Shown here: positions 16,705 to 24,572 of the stretch, one piece after another
How positions within the stretch are numbered: the stretch's first letter is position 1
Layout: each line of letters begins with the position of its first letter
Assembly: GCF_001905465.1 (NCBI RefSeq)
Contig: NZ_LISX01000006.1
Location: forward strand, 62,001 to 126,000
Origin: Kitasatospora sp. CB01950
Lineage (GTDB): Bacteria > Actinomycetota > Actinomycetes > Streptomycetales > Streptomycetaceae
Length of the DNA stretch: 64,000 bases
Direction: 5' to 3'
Program-made: the position numbers and the translations under genes
The notes under the pieces: generated by a model
Seen by the model: only the letters and a program-made list of their open reading frames with translations
Database searches by the model: none
What the model was told of the DNA's origin: nothing

Positions 16705-17639
16705 CTGGTGCTCCGGCGCGAGGAGTTGGCGGTCTTTCGGGCACGCCGTCCGGGCGCGGCGGTGGGGTCGAGGGCGTCGCGCAGGCCGTCGCCGACCAGG
16801 TTGACGGCGAGGACGAACAGCACCAGCAGGCCGGCCGCGAAGTAGAACAGCCAGGGGAAGACGGGTGCGTCGCCGGCGCCGGCCGCGAGCAGCGTCCCGA
16901 GCGAGACGTCGGGCGGGCGGACGCCGAAGCCGAAGTAGGACAGCGCGGCCTCGCTCATCACGGCGCCGCCGACGGTGATGGTCGCGTCGATGATCAGGAA
17001 CGAGGAGACGTTCGGCAGGATGTGCCGCCAGATGATCCGGAACGGCGCGACGCCCATGAACCGTGCGGCGGCGACGAATTCGCGCTCCCGCAGGGAGCGG
17101 GTCATCGAGCGGATCACCCGTGCGGTGATCATCCAGTTGAACACGGCCAGCAGCACCACGAACGCGATCCAGCCGCTGCCGCGCAGCCGGGGCGAGATCA
17201 CGGCGATCACCAGGAACGCCGGGAAGATCAGCATCAGGTCGACCAGGAACGTCAGCACCCGGTCCGTCCAGCCGCCGAAGTACCCGGCGCAGGCCCCGAC
17301 CAGCGAGGCCAGCCCGGTCGACAGCACCGCCACCAGCAGCCCGATGACCAGCGACTTCTGCAGGCCGCGCACGGTCTGCGCGAACACGTCCTGGCCGAGC
17401 CCGTTCGTCCCGAACCAGTGCTGCCCGGACGGGGGTTGACGCAGCGCCGTGTAGTCGGGCGTCGCGTAGTCCCACGGCGTCAGGTACGGCCCGACGAACG
17501 CCAGCAGGAACAGCAGCGCCAGCACCACCACCCCGGTCAGTGCCCCGCGCGACCCGGCCAGCCGCCCGGCCGCCAGCCGCACCCGCCCCACGGGCGCCCG
17601 CTCCCCGGCCACGGTCTGCTCCATCGTCTCGGCGCTCAT
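16701..17639 (-). CDS. oligopeptide ABC importer permease (DppC/OppC type)
   Basis: 312 residues, with six membrane segments in the binding-protein-dependent permease fold. The EAA loop is EREFVAAARFMGVAPFRIIWRHILPN. An N-terminal OppC-type segment with WFGTNGLGQDVFAQ is present, which separates it from the B-type partner. The ATG overlaps the DppB-type stop (ATGA), and its own stop overlaps the ATPase start (TTGA). Confidence 0.9.
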   Translation of the reverse strand: MSAETMEQTVAGERAPVGRVRLAAGRLAGSRGALTGVVVLALLFLLAFVGPYLTPWDYATPDYTALRQPPSGQHWFGTNGLGQDVFAQTVRGLQKSLVIGLLVAVLSTGLASLVGACAGYFGGWTDRVLTFLVDLMLIFPAFLVIAVISPRLRGSGWIAFVVLLAVFNWMITARVIRSMTRSLREREFVAAARFMGVAPFRIIWRHILPNVSSFLIIDATITVGGAVMSEAALSYFGFGVRPPDVSLGTLLAAGAGDAPVFPWLFYFAAGLLVLFVLAVNLVGDGLRDALDPTAAPGRRARKTANSSRRSTS

Positions 17640-18622
17640 GCCGTCCTCACTCTGGGGTCGAGCGCGGCGTGCAGCGCGTCCGCGAGGAAGCCCGCGGCGA
17701 GGACGACGACGGCGGCGAAGAGGTTGACGGCGACGACGGAGTTGACGTCCTGTTCGTTGACGGCCTGGATGAACCATTCGCCCATGCCGTGCCAGCCGAA
17801 GATGGTCTCGGTGAAGGCGGCGCCGGTGAACAGGCCGAGGAAGGCGTAGGCGAACATCGTGGTCATCGGGATGATCGCGGTGCGCAGGCCGTGCTTGATC
17901 AGCGCGCGGCCGCGGGTGAGGCCCTTGGCCTGGGCGGTGCGCAGGTAGTCGGCGCCGAGCACGTCGAGCATGGTGGAGCGCTGGTAGCGGCTGTAGGTGG
18001 CGAGTCCGCCGAGCGCGAGCGACAGGGTGGGCAGCAGCAGGTGCAGCCCCCAGTCGGCGAGGTGCGTGCCGAGGCCGCCGGAGAGGTTGGGCGTCTCGTA
18101 GCCGGTGAACGGGATGACGTCGTGGCCGGCGGCGTTCTTCGCGGCGATCGCGCCGTTCTTCAGCAGCAGCGCCAGCAGGAACACGGGGGTGGAGAGCAGC
18201 ACGAAGGAGATCACGGTGAGCGCCCGGTCGGAGAGCCGGTACTGCCGCACCGCGCTCCACGCGCCGGCGGCCACCCCGAGCAGCATGCCGAGCACGCTGC
18301 CGACCAGCAGCAGCCGCATCGACACCCAGATCCGGCGCCCGAACTCGTCGTTGACGGCGGTGCCGTGGATGGTGCGGCCGAGGTCGGCGTGCAGCAGGAC
18401 GCCGTTCGCCCAGGTGCCGAAGCGTTCGACCACGGGGGTGCGGTCGTTGAGGTTGAGCGCGGTCAGCTGCCGGTCGACGGCGGCGGCGGACGGGCGGGGC
18501 TGCTTGGCCTCGAAGTAGGCGCGCGGGCCCAGCGCGGTGCTGGTCAGCGCGTAGGCGAGGAACACCGCGGCGGTCAGCAGCACGACGTAGTAGCCGAGTC
18601 GCCTGGCCAGGTAGCCCGTCAC
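17636..18622 (-). CDS. oligopeptide ABC importer permease (DppB/OppB type)
   Basis: 328 residues, with the OppB-type N-terminus (RRLGYYVVLLTAAVFLAYAL), a large extracytoplasmic loop with DLGRTIHG, five further membrane segments and the EAA loop ADYLRTAQAKGLTRGRALI. The GTG at 18622 was preferred over an earlier in-frame start because GGGAG lies 6 bases upstream. It is the first gene of the transporter operon and is divergent from the binding protein. Confidence 0.9.
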   Translation of the reverse strand: MTGYLARRLGYYVVLLTAAVFLAYALTSTALGPRAYFEAKQPRPSAAAVDRQLTALNLNDRTPVVERFGTWANGVLLHADLGRTIHGTAVNDEFGRRIWVSMRLLLVGSVLGMLLGVAAGAWSAVRQYRLSDRALTVISFVLLSTPVFLLALLLKNGAIAAKNAAGHDVIPFTGYETPNLSGGLGTHLADWGLHLLLPTLSLALGGLATYSRYQRSTMLDVLGADYLRTAQAKGLTRGRALIKHGLRTAIIPMTTMFAYAFLGLFTGAAFTETIFGWHGMGEWFIQAVNEQDVNSVVAVNLFAAVVVLAAGFLADALHAALDPRVRTA

Positions 18623-18987
18623 GGCGCACTCCCGGCGTGGTTCGCACACCTGCTCAACATGGTCATTTGCCTTCGCTCGTACGGACTTTGACGCAGTTTT
18701 GCGCAGCAGTTGTACGCCACGCCCGGCCGGCCCGTCCAGGGTCGGTCACATCTTCGGTTCAACCGTTCGGGTGAACCTGCTGGTCACAGCTGATCAGACG
18801 GGTACGGACGGGGTGTTGCGGCGGTGTTTCGTTCCGTTTCGTTTCGATCAGTTCCGCGCATCACCCTTCTCCCGGCGCCCGATGGCCTGTTACGTTCGGC
18901 CCGCCGGCACCGACTTGGCTGCCCACGATCAAGCGTCGTCACACCTGACGACGCCTGCCGACTCTTCGAAACCCGAGGACTCCGCCG
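18623..18987. promoter_or_regulatory. divergent promoter region of the peptide importer
   Basis: 365 bases without a credible gene separate the permease operon from the binding-protein gene. An inverted repeat GGTTCA - 10 bases - TGAACC at 18757-18778 lies near the middle and is a candidate operator that could control both directions. The stretch is somewhat richer in T than its surroundings. No sigma-factor box was convincing enough to place. Confidence 0.4.
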
Positions 18988-20682
18988 ATGCGCACTTCGC
19001 CCGCCACCCGCCGAATCGGCCGCGCCGCCGCCGCGGCCCTCGCCGCGCTCCTGGCCGCGACCGCCTGCAGCAGCCAGGGCGGCGGCTCGGCGGACGTCGC
19101 CAAGACCGTGGCGCCCCCCGTCGACGCCGAGGACAACAACCCGCAGCCGCTGGAGAACGTCAAGGACGGCGGCGAGCTGCGCCTGCCGCTCCAGCAGTGG
19201 ATCACCCAGTGGAACCCGTACCAGGTCGACGGCAACTACGGCGACGCGGTCGAGATCATGGGCTACGTCGAGGCCAAGCTCTTCCGTTCCGACGCCCACG
19301 GCGTCTACCACCCCGTCCCCGAGTACCTGGTCTCCGCGCAGGTCACCTCCACCTCGCCGCAGGTGGTGACGTACAAGCTCAACCCGAAGGCGGTCTGGTC
19401 GGACGGAACGGCCATCGGTTACAAGGACTTCGAGGCGGTCTGGAAGGCGTCCAACGGCAAGGACCAGGCCTACAACCTGGCCGACTCCTCCGGCTACGAG
19501 CAGATCTCCGGCGTCGAGCAGGGCGCCGACCCGAGCGAGGTCAAGGTGACCTTCTCCGAGCCGTACGCCGACTGGCAGAGCCTGTTCAGCCCGCTGCTGC
19601 CGGCCTCCGGCATCGCCGACCCGAAGGCGTTCAACGAGGGCTGGATCGAGAAGGTCCCGGTCTTCGCCGGCCCGTTCGTGGTCGCCAACGCCGACAAGAC
19701 CGCGCAGACCATCACCCTCACCCCCAACCCCCGCTGGTGGGGCCCGAAGCCGAAGCTGGACCGGATCACCTACCGGGTGCTGGACGCCGCCGCGATCACC
19801 CAGTCCTACCTGAACAACGAGATCGACTTCGCGTCCGCCGGCACCGCCACCTCCTACGGCCAGCTCAAGGAGGCCAAGGACTCGGTGATCCGCACCGGCA
19901 CTCCCTGGGACGAGGTGCACATCTCCTTCGGCGGCAACGGCGCGCTCGCCGACCAGAAGGTCCGCCAGGCCCTCGGCAAGGCGCTCGACCGCGCCTCGCT
20001 CATCAAGATCGCCAACAAGGGCGTCCCGGTGGAGTTCAAGCCCCTCGACAACCACCTGTTCATGACCAACCAGAACGGCTACCGGGCCAACGCCGGCGAC
20101 TGGGTGACGTACGACCCGGCGACCGCCAAGAAGTGGCTGGACGAGGCCGGTTGGAAGGACTCCGGCGGCGCCCGCAGCAAGGACGGCCAGCCCCTGGAAC
20201 TGCACTACGTGATGAGCGACGGCTCCACCCAGGCCCAGTACGACCTGGCCAGCGCCACCCAGAACATGCTCCAGCAGGTCGGCGTCAAGCTCACCATCGA
20301 CAAGGTGCCCAGCAAGGAGTACTTCGCCAAGTACATCGACCAGGGCAAGTTCGACCTGGCCAGCTGGCGCAACACCGGCTCCTTCCCGCTCTCGAAGACG
20401 GTGCCGATCTTCCGCGCCCCCGTGGGCGACAACGTGTTCGGCAACTACTCCAAGCTCAGCACCCCCGAGATCGACACCCTGCTGCGCAAGGCCGCCGCCA
20501 CCCTCGACCCCGCGAAGGCCGCCGAGCTCTACAACCAGGCCGACGTGAAGATCTGGGAACTCGCCCACACCGTCGAGCTCTACCAGCGCCCCAGCATCGT
20601 CGCCGCCCGCAAGGGCCTGGCCAACTACGGCGCGGGCAGCCTCGCCGACACCGTGATCACCTCGGTCGGCTGGCAGAAGTAA
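18988..20682 (+). CDS. oligopeptide ABC importer, lipoprotein substrate-binding protein
   Basis: 564 residues of the DppA/OppA (SBP_bac_5) family. A signal peptide ends in the lipobox ATAC (Cys27). Family landmarks include VVTYKLNPKAVWSDGTAI and ADQKVRQALGKALDRASLIKIA, the region normally described as lining the binding cleft. It captures peptides outside the membrane and delivers them to the divergent DppB/DppC/ATPase complex. The ATG follows GAGGA by 9 bases. A strong hairpin downstream ends the transcript. Confidence 0.92.
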   Translation: MRTSPATRRIGRAAAAALAALLAATACSSQGGGSADVAKTVAPPVDAEDNNPQPLENVKDGGELRLPLQQWITQWNPYQVDGNYGDAVEIMGYVEAKLFRSDAHGVYHPVPEYLVSAQVTSTSPQVVTYKLNPKAVWSDGTAIGYKDFEAVWKASNGKDQAYNLADSSGYEQISGVEQGADPSEVKVTFSEPYADWQSLFSPLLPASGIADPKAFNEGWIEKVPVFAGPFVVANADKTAQTITLTPNPRWWGPKPKLDRITYRVLDAAAITQSYLNNEIDFASAGTATSYGQLKEAKDSVIRTGTPWDEVHISFGGNGALADQKVRQALGKALDRASLIKIANKGVPVEFKPLDNHLFMTNQNGYRANAGDWVTYDPATAKKWLDEAGWKDSGGARSKDGQPLELHYVMSDGSTQAQYDLASATQNMLQQVGVKLTIDKVPSKEYFAKYIDQGKFDLASWRNTGSFPLSKTVPIFRAPVGDNVFGNYSKLSTPEIDTLLRKAAATLDPAKAAELYNQADVKIWELAHTVELYQRPSIVAARKGLANYGAGSLADTVITSVGWQK

Positions 20683-20747
20683 CCCCGGGCCGCCGCCCGC
20701 GCGCGCCCGCCTGCCCGACCGCCCGCCTGCCCGCTCCGCGAGCGCGA

Positions 20748-20781
20748 ACGCCCCGTCACCGCCTGTGTGGTGACGGGGCGT
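20748..20781. terminator. bidirectional hairpin terminator
   Basis: Perfect 13-base stem (ACGCCCCGTCACC / GGTGACGGGGCGT) with an 8-base loop, placed between the convergent binding-protein and prolyl aminopeptidase genes. No long T-run follows, which is common for streptomycete terminators. Confidence 0.8.
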
Positions 20782-20792
20782 CAGTTCGCTTT

Positions 20793-21764
20793 CTACTTCC
20801 GGTGCTTGAAGTCCTCGATGGCCTGCCGCATGGTCTTCGTCATGGCCTCGCTGCCCACGTGACCGGAGTCGTCGAAGATGTGCAGCTTCGCGTCCGGCCA
20901 CGCCTTGGCCAGCTCCCACGCGGTCTGCGCCGGGCAGCCCATGTCGTACCGACCGTGCGCCAGCACACCCGGGATTCCCGCCAACTTGTGCGCGTTCCTG
21001 AGCAGTTGGTCCTCCTCCAGCCAGGCCCCGTTGCTGAAGAAGTGCGAGCAGATCCGCACGAACGCGATCCGGTCGTCCATCTCCCGGTCGCTGTACATGC
21101 CCGGGATGCCGTTCGGCTCGCCCTCGATGACGGCGTCCTCCCAGGCCAGCCACTCGTTCGCGACCCGCTCCCGCACCGCCCGGTCCGGGTCCTCCATCAT
21201 CCGCGCGTACGCCGCGAGCAACTGGTAGACGTCGCCGCCCCGTTCACTCTCCGGCGCGGCGTCCCGGAACCGGTCCCACGCCTCCGGCCGGAACCCGCCG
21301 ACCCCCCGGTACAGCCAGTCCGTCTCCGCCCGCCGCGTGGTCGTCACCGCCTGGATGACGATCTCACCGACCCGCTCCGGGAACTCCTGCGCATACGCCA
21401 GCAGCAGCGTCGACCCCCACGACGCCCCGTTCAGCAACCACCGCTCGACGCCCAGGTGTTCACGCAGCCGCTCGATGTCCTCGATCAGGTGCCGCGTGGT
21501 GTTCAGCGCCATGTCCGCCGCCGGATCGCTCCCGTGCGGCGTGCTGCGCCCGCAGTTGCGCTGATCGAACCGGATCAGCCGGTACGCCTCCGGGTCCCAG
21601 GCCCGGGTGGGCCGCTTCGGGAACCCCGCCCCGGGCCCGCCGTGCAGATACAGCGCCGGCTTGCCCTCGGGGTTCCCGAGCTGCTCGTAGTAGATGCGGT
21701 TGCCGTCCCCGGTGTCCAGGAAGCCGCTGTCGTAGGGGTGCGTGGGCGGATAGAAGTCAACCAT
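20793..21764 (-). CDS. pip: prolyl aminopeptidase
   Basis: 323 residues of the alpha/beta hydrolase S33 family. It has the oxyanion HGGPG motif (YLHGGPGAG), the DQRNCGRSTPH segment specific to proline iminopeptidases, the nucleophile in NGASWGSTLLLAYA and the C-terminal SGHVGSEA histidine. It releases N-terminal proline from peptides in the cytoplasm. Its position facing the oligopeptide importer makes a shared role in peptide use likely. The ATG at 21764 was chosen because the conserved FYPPTHPYDSGFLDTGDGN start follows it immediately. Confidence 0.92.
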   Translation of the reverse strand: MVDFYPPTHPYDSGFLDTGDGNRIYYEQLGNPEGKPALYLHGGPGAGFPKRPTRAWDPEAYRLIRFDQRNCGRSTPHGSDPAADMALNTTRHLIEDIERLREHLGVERWLLNGASWGSTLLLAYAQEFPERVGEIVIQAVTTTRRAETDWLYRGVGGFRPEAWDRFRDAAPESERGGDVYQLLAAYARMMEDPDRAVRERVANEWLAWEDAVIEGEPNGIPGMYSDREMDDRIAFVRICSHFFSNGAWLEEDQLLRNAHKLAGIPGVLAHGRYDMGCPAQTAWELAKAWPDAKLHIFDDSGHVGSEAMTKTMRQAIEDFKHRK

Positions 21765-21895
21765 GACCGTCGATCCTAGGACGGCCCCCGTCCGCACCGC
21801 CTGCCATTTCTGAGCGACCGTCACCCCCGGCCCATTTCCCGCACAGCAGAACGCCGTTGTATTCCCCGGGCCCGGTGGATGCCTACGCTGGAGGG

Positions 21896-22270
21896 GTGAG
21901 CACTCAAGGCCCGAACGAAGCCCGCGTCATTCCACTGCGCCCGCCGGGCGGGCCCCAGCCCGCTGCGCCGAAGGAACCGCTCTGGCGGGATCTGGTGGGG
22001 GGTGTGCTGCGGCGCGAACGGCTGGCGCAGCAGCGGACGTTGAAGGATGTTTCGGAGGAGGCGCGGATCTCCGTGCCGTACCTGTCGGAGTTGGAGCGGG
22101 GGCGGAAGGAGGCGTCGTCGGAGGTCCTGGCGGCCGCCGCGCACGCGCTCGGGCTCGGGCTCGGGGAGCTGCTGTCGCTCGCGCAGGAGGACCTGGTGAC
22201 CCACTCGCGTCGGCGTGGGCACGGCCGGGTGGCCGGGGGTCCCGGCAACGGGCTCTGCCTGGCGGCGTGA
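21896..22270 (+). CDS. popR: PopR-like XRE regulator of clpP
   Basis: 124 residues with one XRE helix-turn-helix (RTLKDVSEEARISVPYLSELERGRKEA). It adjoins a clpP pair and ends in LAA. In Streptomyces lividans, PopR activates clpP3-clpP4 and is itself degraded by ClpP1P2 through its two C-terminal alanines; both the location and the tail match. The GTG start has almost no space for a ribosome site, and a possible -10 box TACGCT sits 6 bases before it, so leaderless translation is likely. An upstream TTG (21857) is the alternative start. Confidence 0.8.
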   Translation: MSTQGPNEARVIPLRPPGGPQPAAPKEPLWRDLVGGVLRRERLAQQRTLKDVSEEARISVPYLSELERGRKEASSEVLAAAAHALGLGLGELLSLAQEDLVTHSRRRGHGRVAGGPGNGLCLAA

Positions 22271-22324
22271 CGGAACGGTTCGGACGGTCGGTCGGTGCGG
22301 CGGGCGCCGTGCCGACCGACCGCC

Positions 22325-22418
22325 CGTCCGGTCAGGTCGGGTCGTCCGCCCGTCCGGTCAGGTCGGGTCGTCCGCCCGTCCGGTCAGGTCGGGTCGTCCG
22401 CCCTTCCGATCAGGTCGG
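22325..22418. repeat. 26-base tandem repeat between popR and clpP
   Basis: Three identical 26-base units run from 22325 to 22402. A fourth, degenerate and partial copy (22403-22418) contains the stop codon of the clpP4-like gene. The array lies in the convergent gap and appears to have grown outward from the 3' end of that gene. The copies are directly adjacent with no spacers. Confidence 0.85.
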
Positions 22419-23012
22419 CAGCTGGCGCCGGCTCAGCACCTGGTCGGCCAGGCCGTAGGCGACGGCCTCCTCGGCGGTGAAGACCCTGTCCCGGTCGGTG
22501 TCCGCGCGCAGGGTCGCCAGGTCGTGCCCGGTGTGGCGGGACAGCACCTCCTCGACCTGCGAGCGGATCCGCAGCATCTCCTTGGCGGCCAGGCTCAGGT
22601 CGGAGACCGTCCCCTGCCGGCCGCCGCTGGCGGGCTGGCCGAGCAGCACCCGGGAGTGCTGGAGCACGAACCGCCGCCCGGGGTCGCCGCCGGCCAGCAG
22701 CACCGCTGCCGTGGACGCCGCCTGCCCGACGCAGAACGTCGAGATCGGCGACTGCACGAACGTCATCGTGTCGTAGATCGCCATCAGCGAAGTGAACGAC
22801 CCACCGGGCGAGTTGAGGTAGATCGCGATCTCCTCCCCCGGGCTCGACGACTCCAGGTGCAGCAGCTGCGCGATCACCACGTTGGCGACGCCGTCGTCGA
22901 TCTCGGTGCCGAGGAAGATGATCCGCTCGTTCAGCAGCCGACTGAACACGTCGTAGCTGCGCTCGCCCTGCGCGGTCTTCTCGATGACGTAGGGAACCGT
23001 GTACGAGCCCAT
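22410..23012 (-). CDS. clpP4: ClpP-family protein lacking the catalytic histidine (ClpP4-like)
   Basis: 200 residues with the ClpP fold: NSPGGS at 68-72, nucleophile Ser100 in GQAASTAA and the C-terminal DTDRDRVFTAEEA with the acidic residue. At the position of the catalytic histidine, 25 residues after the serine, the sequence is LLGQPASGG instead of MMHQPSAG, so Gly125 replaces His. As read, the subunit should not cleave peptides by the normal triad and may be structural, like plant and cyanobacterial ClpR. It follows the intact paralogue with a 1-base gap, so mixed rings are expected. Confidence 0.88.
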   Translation of the reverse strand: MGSYTVPYVIEKTAQGERSYDVFSRLLNERIIFLGTEIDDGVANVVIAQLLHLESSSPGEEIAIYLNSPGGSFTSLMAIYDTMTFVQSPISTFCVGQAASTAAVLLAGGDPGRRFVLQHSRVLLGQPASGGRQGTVSDLSLAAKEMLRIRSQVEEVLSRHTGHDLATLRADTDRDRVFTAEEAVAYGLADQVLSRRQLPT

Positions 23013-23013
23013 G

Positions 23014-23655
23014 TCACAACCCCATCCGTCGGCGGTTGGCGGCCGGACGGATGTCGGCGAGCGACTCCACCACCTGGTCGACCATCCCGTACTCCTTGGC
23101 CTCCTCGGCCGTGAACCAGCGGTCCCGGTCGCCGTCGCGGGTGATGGTCTCCACGCTCTGGCCGGTGTGCGCGGCGGTGATCCGCTCGATCGCCTGCTTG
23201 GTGTACTCCAGGTTCTCCGCCTGGATCGCGACGTCGGACGCGGTGCCGCCGATGCCCGCCGACGGCTGGTGCATCATGATCCGCGCGTTCGGCAGCGCGA
23301 ACCGCTTGCCGGCGGCGCCCACCGTCAGCAGGAACTGGCCCATGCTGGCGGCGAATCCCATCGCCAGCGTCGAGACGTCGTTCGGGATCAGCCGCATGGT
23401 GTCGTAGATCGCCAGGCCCGCCGTCACCGACCCGCCCGGGCTGTTGATGTACAGGCTGATGTCGGTGCGCGGGTCCTCCGCGGAGAGCAGCAGCAGCTGC
23501 GCGCACACCCGGTTCGCCGACACCTCGTCGACCTGGGTGCCGAGCAGCACAATGCGCTGCGCGAGCAGCTGCGCCGCGAGGTGGTCGTCGAAGCGGCTGG
23601 GCGGCGTGTCGCCGTCCTCCGCACGGGGCTGGAACGGACTGGACATCGGGGACAT
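23014..23655 (-). CDS. clpP3: ATP-dependent Clp protease proteolytic subunit (ClpP3-like)
   Basis: 213 residues. The Ser-His-Asp triad is intact: Ser104 in MGFAASMGQ, His129 in IMMHQPSAG, and the DGDRDRW segment. NSPGGS lies at 71-76. It forms the peptidase chamber that works with Clp ATPases in protein turnover. It is the first gene of the pair, preceded by GAGGAGGAG. PopR-type activation is likely given the adjoining regulator. The 'P3' label rests on the popR/P4 context rather than on sequence alone. Confidence 0.92.
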   Translation of the reverse strand: MSPMSSPFQPRAEDGDTPPSRFDDHLAAQLLAQRIVLLGTQVDEVSANRVCAQLLLLSAEDPRTDISLYINSPGGSVTAGLAIYDTMRLIPNDVSTLAMGFAASMGQFLLTVGAAGKRFALPNARIMMHQPSAGIGGTASDVAIQAENLEYTKQAIERITAAHTGQSVETITRDGDRDRWFTAEEAKEYGMVDQVVESLADIRPAANRRRMGL

Positions 23656-23741
23656 CGGAGGTCTCCTCCTCGGGGCCGGAGTGTGCCGTCCACTCCACTG
23701 TTCACCCCGGACGAGGCCCGGACGAGAGATCTCTGCCCGCC

Positions 23742-23751
23742 GCGAATTCGC
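23742..23751. promoter_or_regulatory. palindrome upstream of clpP3/clpP4
   Basis: A perfect 10-base palindrome, GCGAATTCGC, lies ~87 bases upstream of the clpP3 start in otherwise GC-rich DNA. Its position suits an activator site, and PopR is the obvious candidate, but no binding evidence is available here. Confidence 0.35.
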
Positions 23752-23805
23752 CGACAGCAGACGGGTTTTCCGGGCCCCGAACGGCTGGACCGCGGCCTCG
23801 AACCG

Positions 23806-24255
23806 TTAGACCCCGGGCGCGGGGCGGACGGTGATCCCGTTGCGTTCCAGCAGCGCCGCCGTCACGCCGTCGCCCGGCACCAGCGCGCCCGCGAACGAGC
23901 CGTCGTAGACCGCGCCCCGGCCGCACGAGGGGCTGCGGGGCATCAGCACCGCCTCCGTGCAGTCGGCCCGCCGAGCTGCCAGCAGCGCCCGCTCGGCGCC
24001 CGCCACGAACTCGGCCGTGACGTCGCGGCCGCCGTCCTCCACCACCCGCGCGGTGCCGTCCAGCACGTCGTGCCCGTCGCCGCCGACCAGCTCCGCCGGG
24101 GGACGCGGGGTGGGCAGGCCGCCCGCCACCTCGGGGCAGAACGGCACCGCCCGCCGCCCGTCGAGCAGCTCGGCGAGCGCGGGCGAGGCCTTGTCCCGCC
24201 CGTCGAACCGGCACGGCACCCCGCGCAGACACGCACTGACCAGAATCGCTTCCAC
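23806..24255 (-). CDS. DUF523 family protein
   Basis: 149 residues with the family's conserved cysteines: SACLRGVPCRFDG near the N-terminus, FCPEVAGGLPTPR in the middle and MPRSPSCG near residue 107. The cysteine pattern suggests metal or sulfur chemistry, but the family's function is not established to my knowledge. The GTG start opens 318 bases from the divergent MFS gene. Confidence 0.85.
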   Translation of the reverse strand: MEAILVSACLRGVPCRFDGRDKASPALAELLDGRRAVPFCPEVAGGLPTPRPPAELVGGDGHDVLDGTARVVEDGGRDVTAEFVAGAERALLAARRADCTEAVLMPRSPSCGRGAVYDGSFAGALVPGDGVTAALLERNGITVRPAPGV

Positions 24256-24572
24256 CCGCCCAGGCTACCGGGCGGCACAACCGCCCGGCACGGGGTCTGA
24301 GCTGCGGGAACCCGATCCCCCGACGGACCGTCGGGAGGTGACTCCGACGGATCGTCATTCACCGGACAGTTGTCAGGAATTCGTATATTCGACGGCTTGG
24401 GGCATTGCCAGGTGACGCTCCGCGCGTTCAGGATGACTGCCGTCCCGGCCCGTCGACACGGCGCACCGTGCCGACGCCGACGGCCTGCCCCACGGGCCGG
24501 GCGGGGCCGGCCGCGCCCGCATGCCCCGTACCGTCCCCGTCGACCGGGCCCCGTCCTTCCGAACGGAGCCAC
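24256..24572. promoter_or_regulatory. divergent intergenic region, DUF523 / MFS
   Basis: 317 bases without a gene. The left third has short GC-rich dyads (GACGGACCGTC around 24330). An AT-rich island GAATTCGTATATTC at 24377-24390 is the most promoter-like part. No specific operator was identified. Confidence 0.3.

Noticed and set aside
22325..22418. CRISPR-like array
   Set aside because: The 26-base units follow one another without spacers and no cas genes are near; it is a plain tandem repeat.
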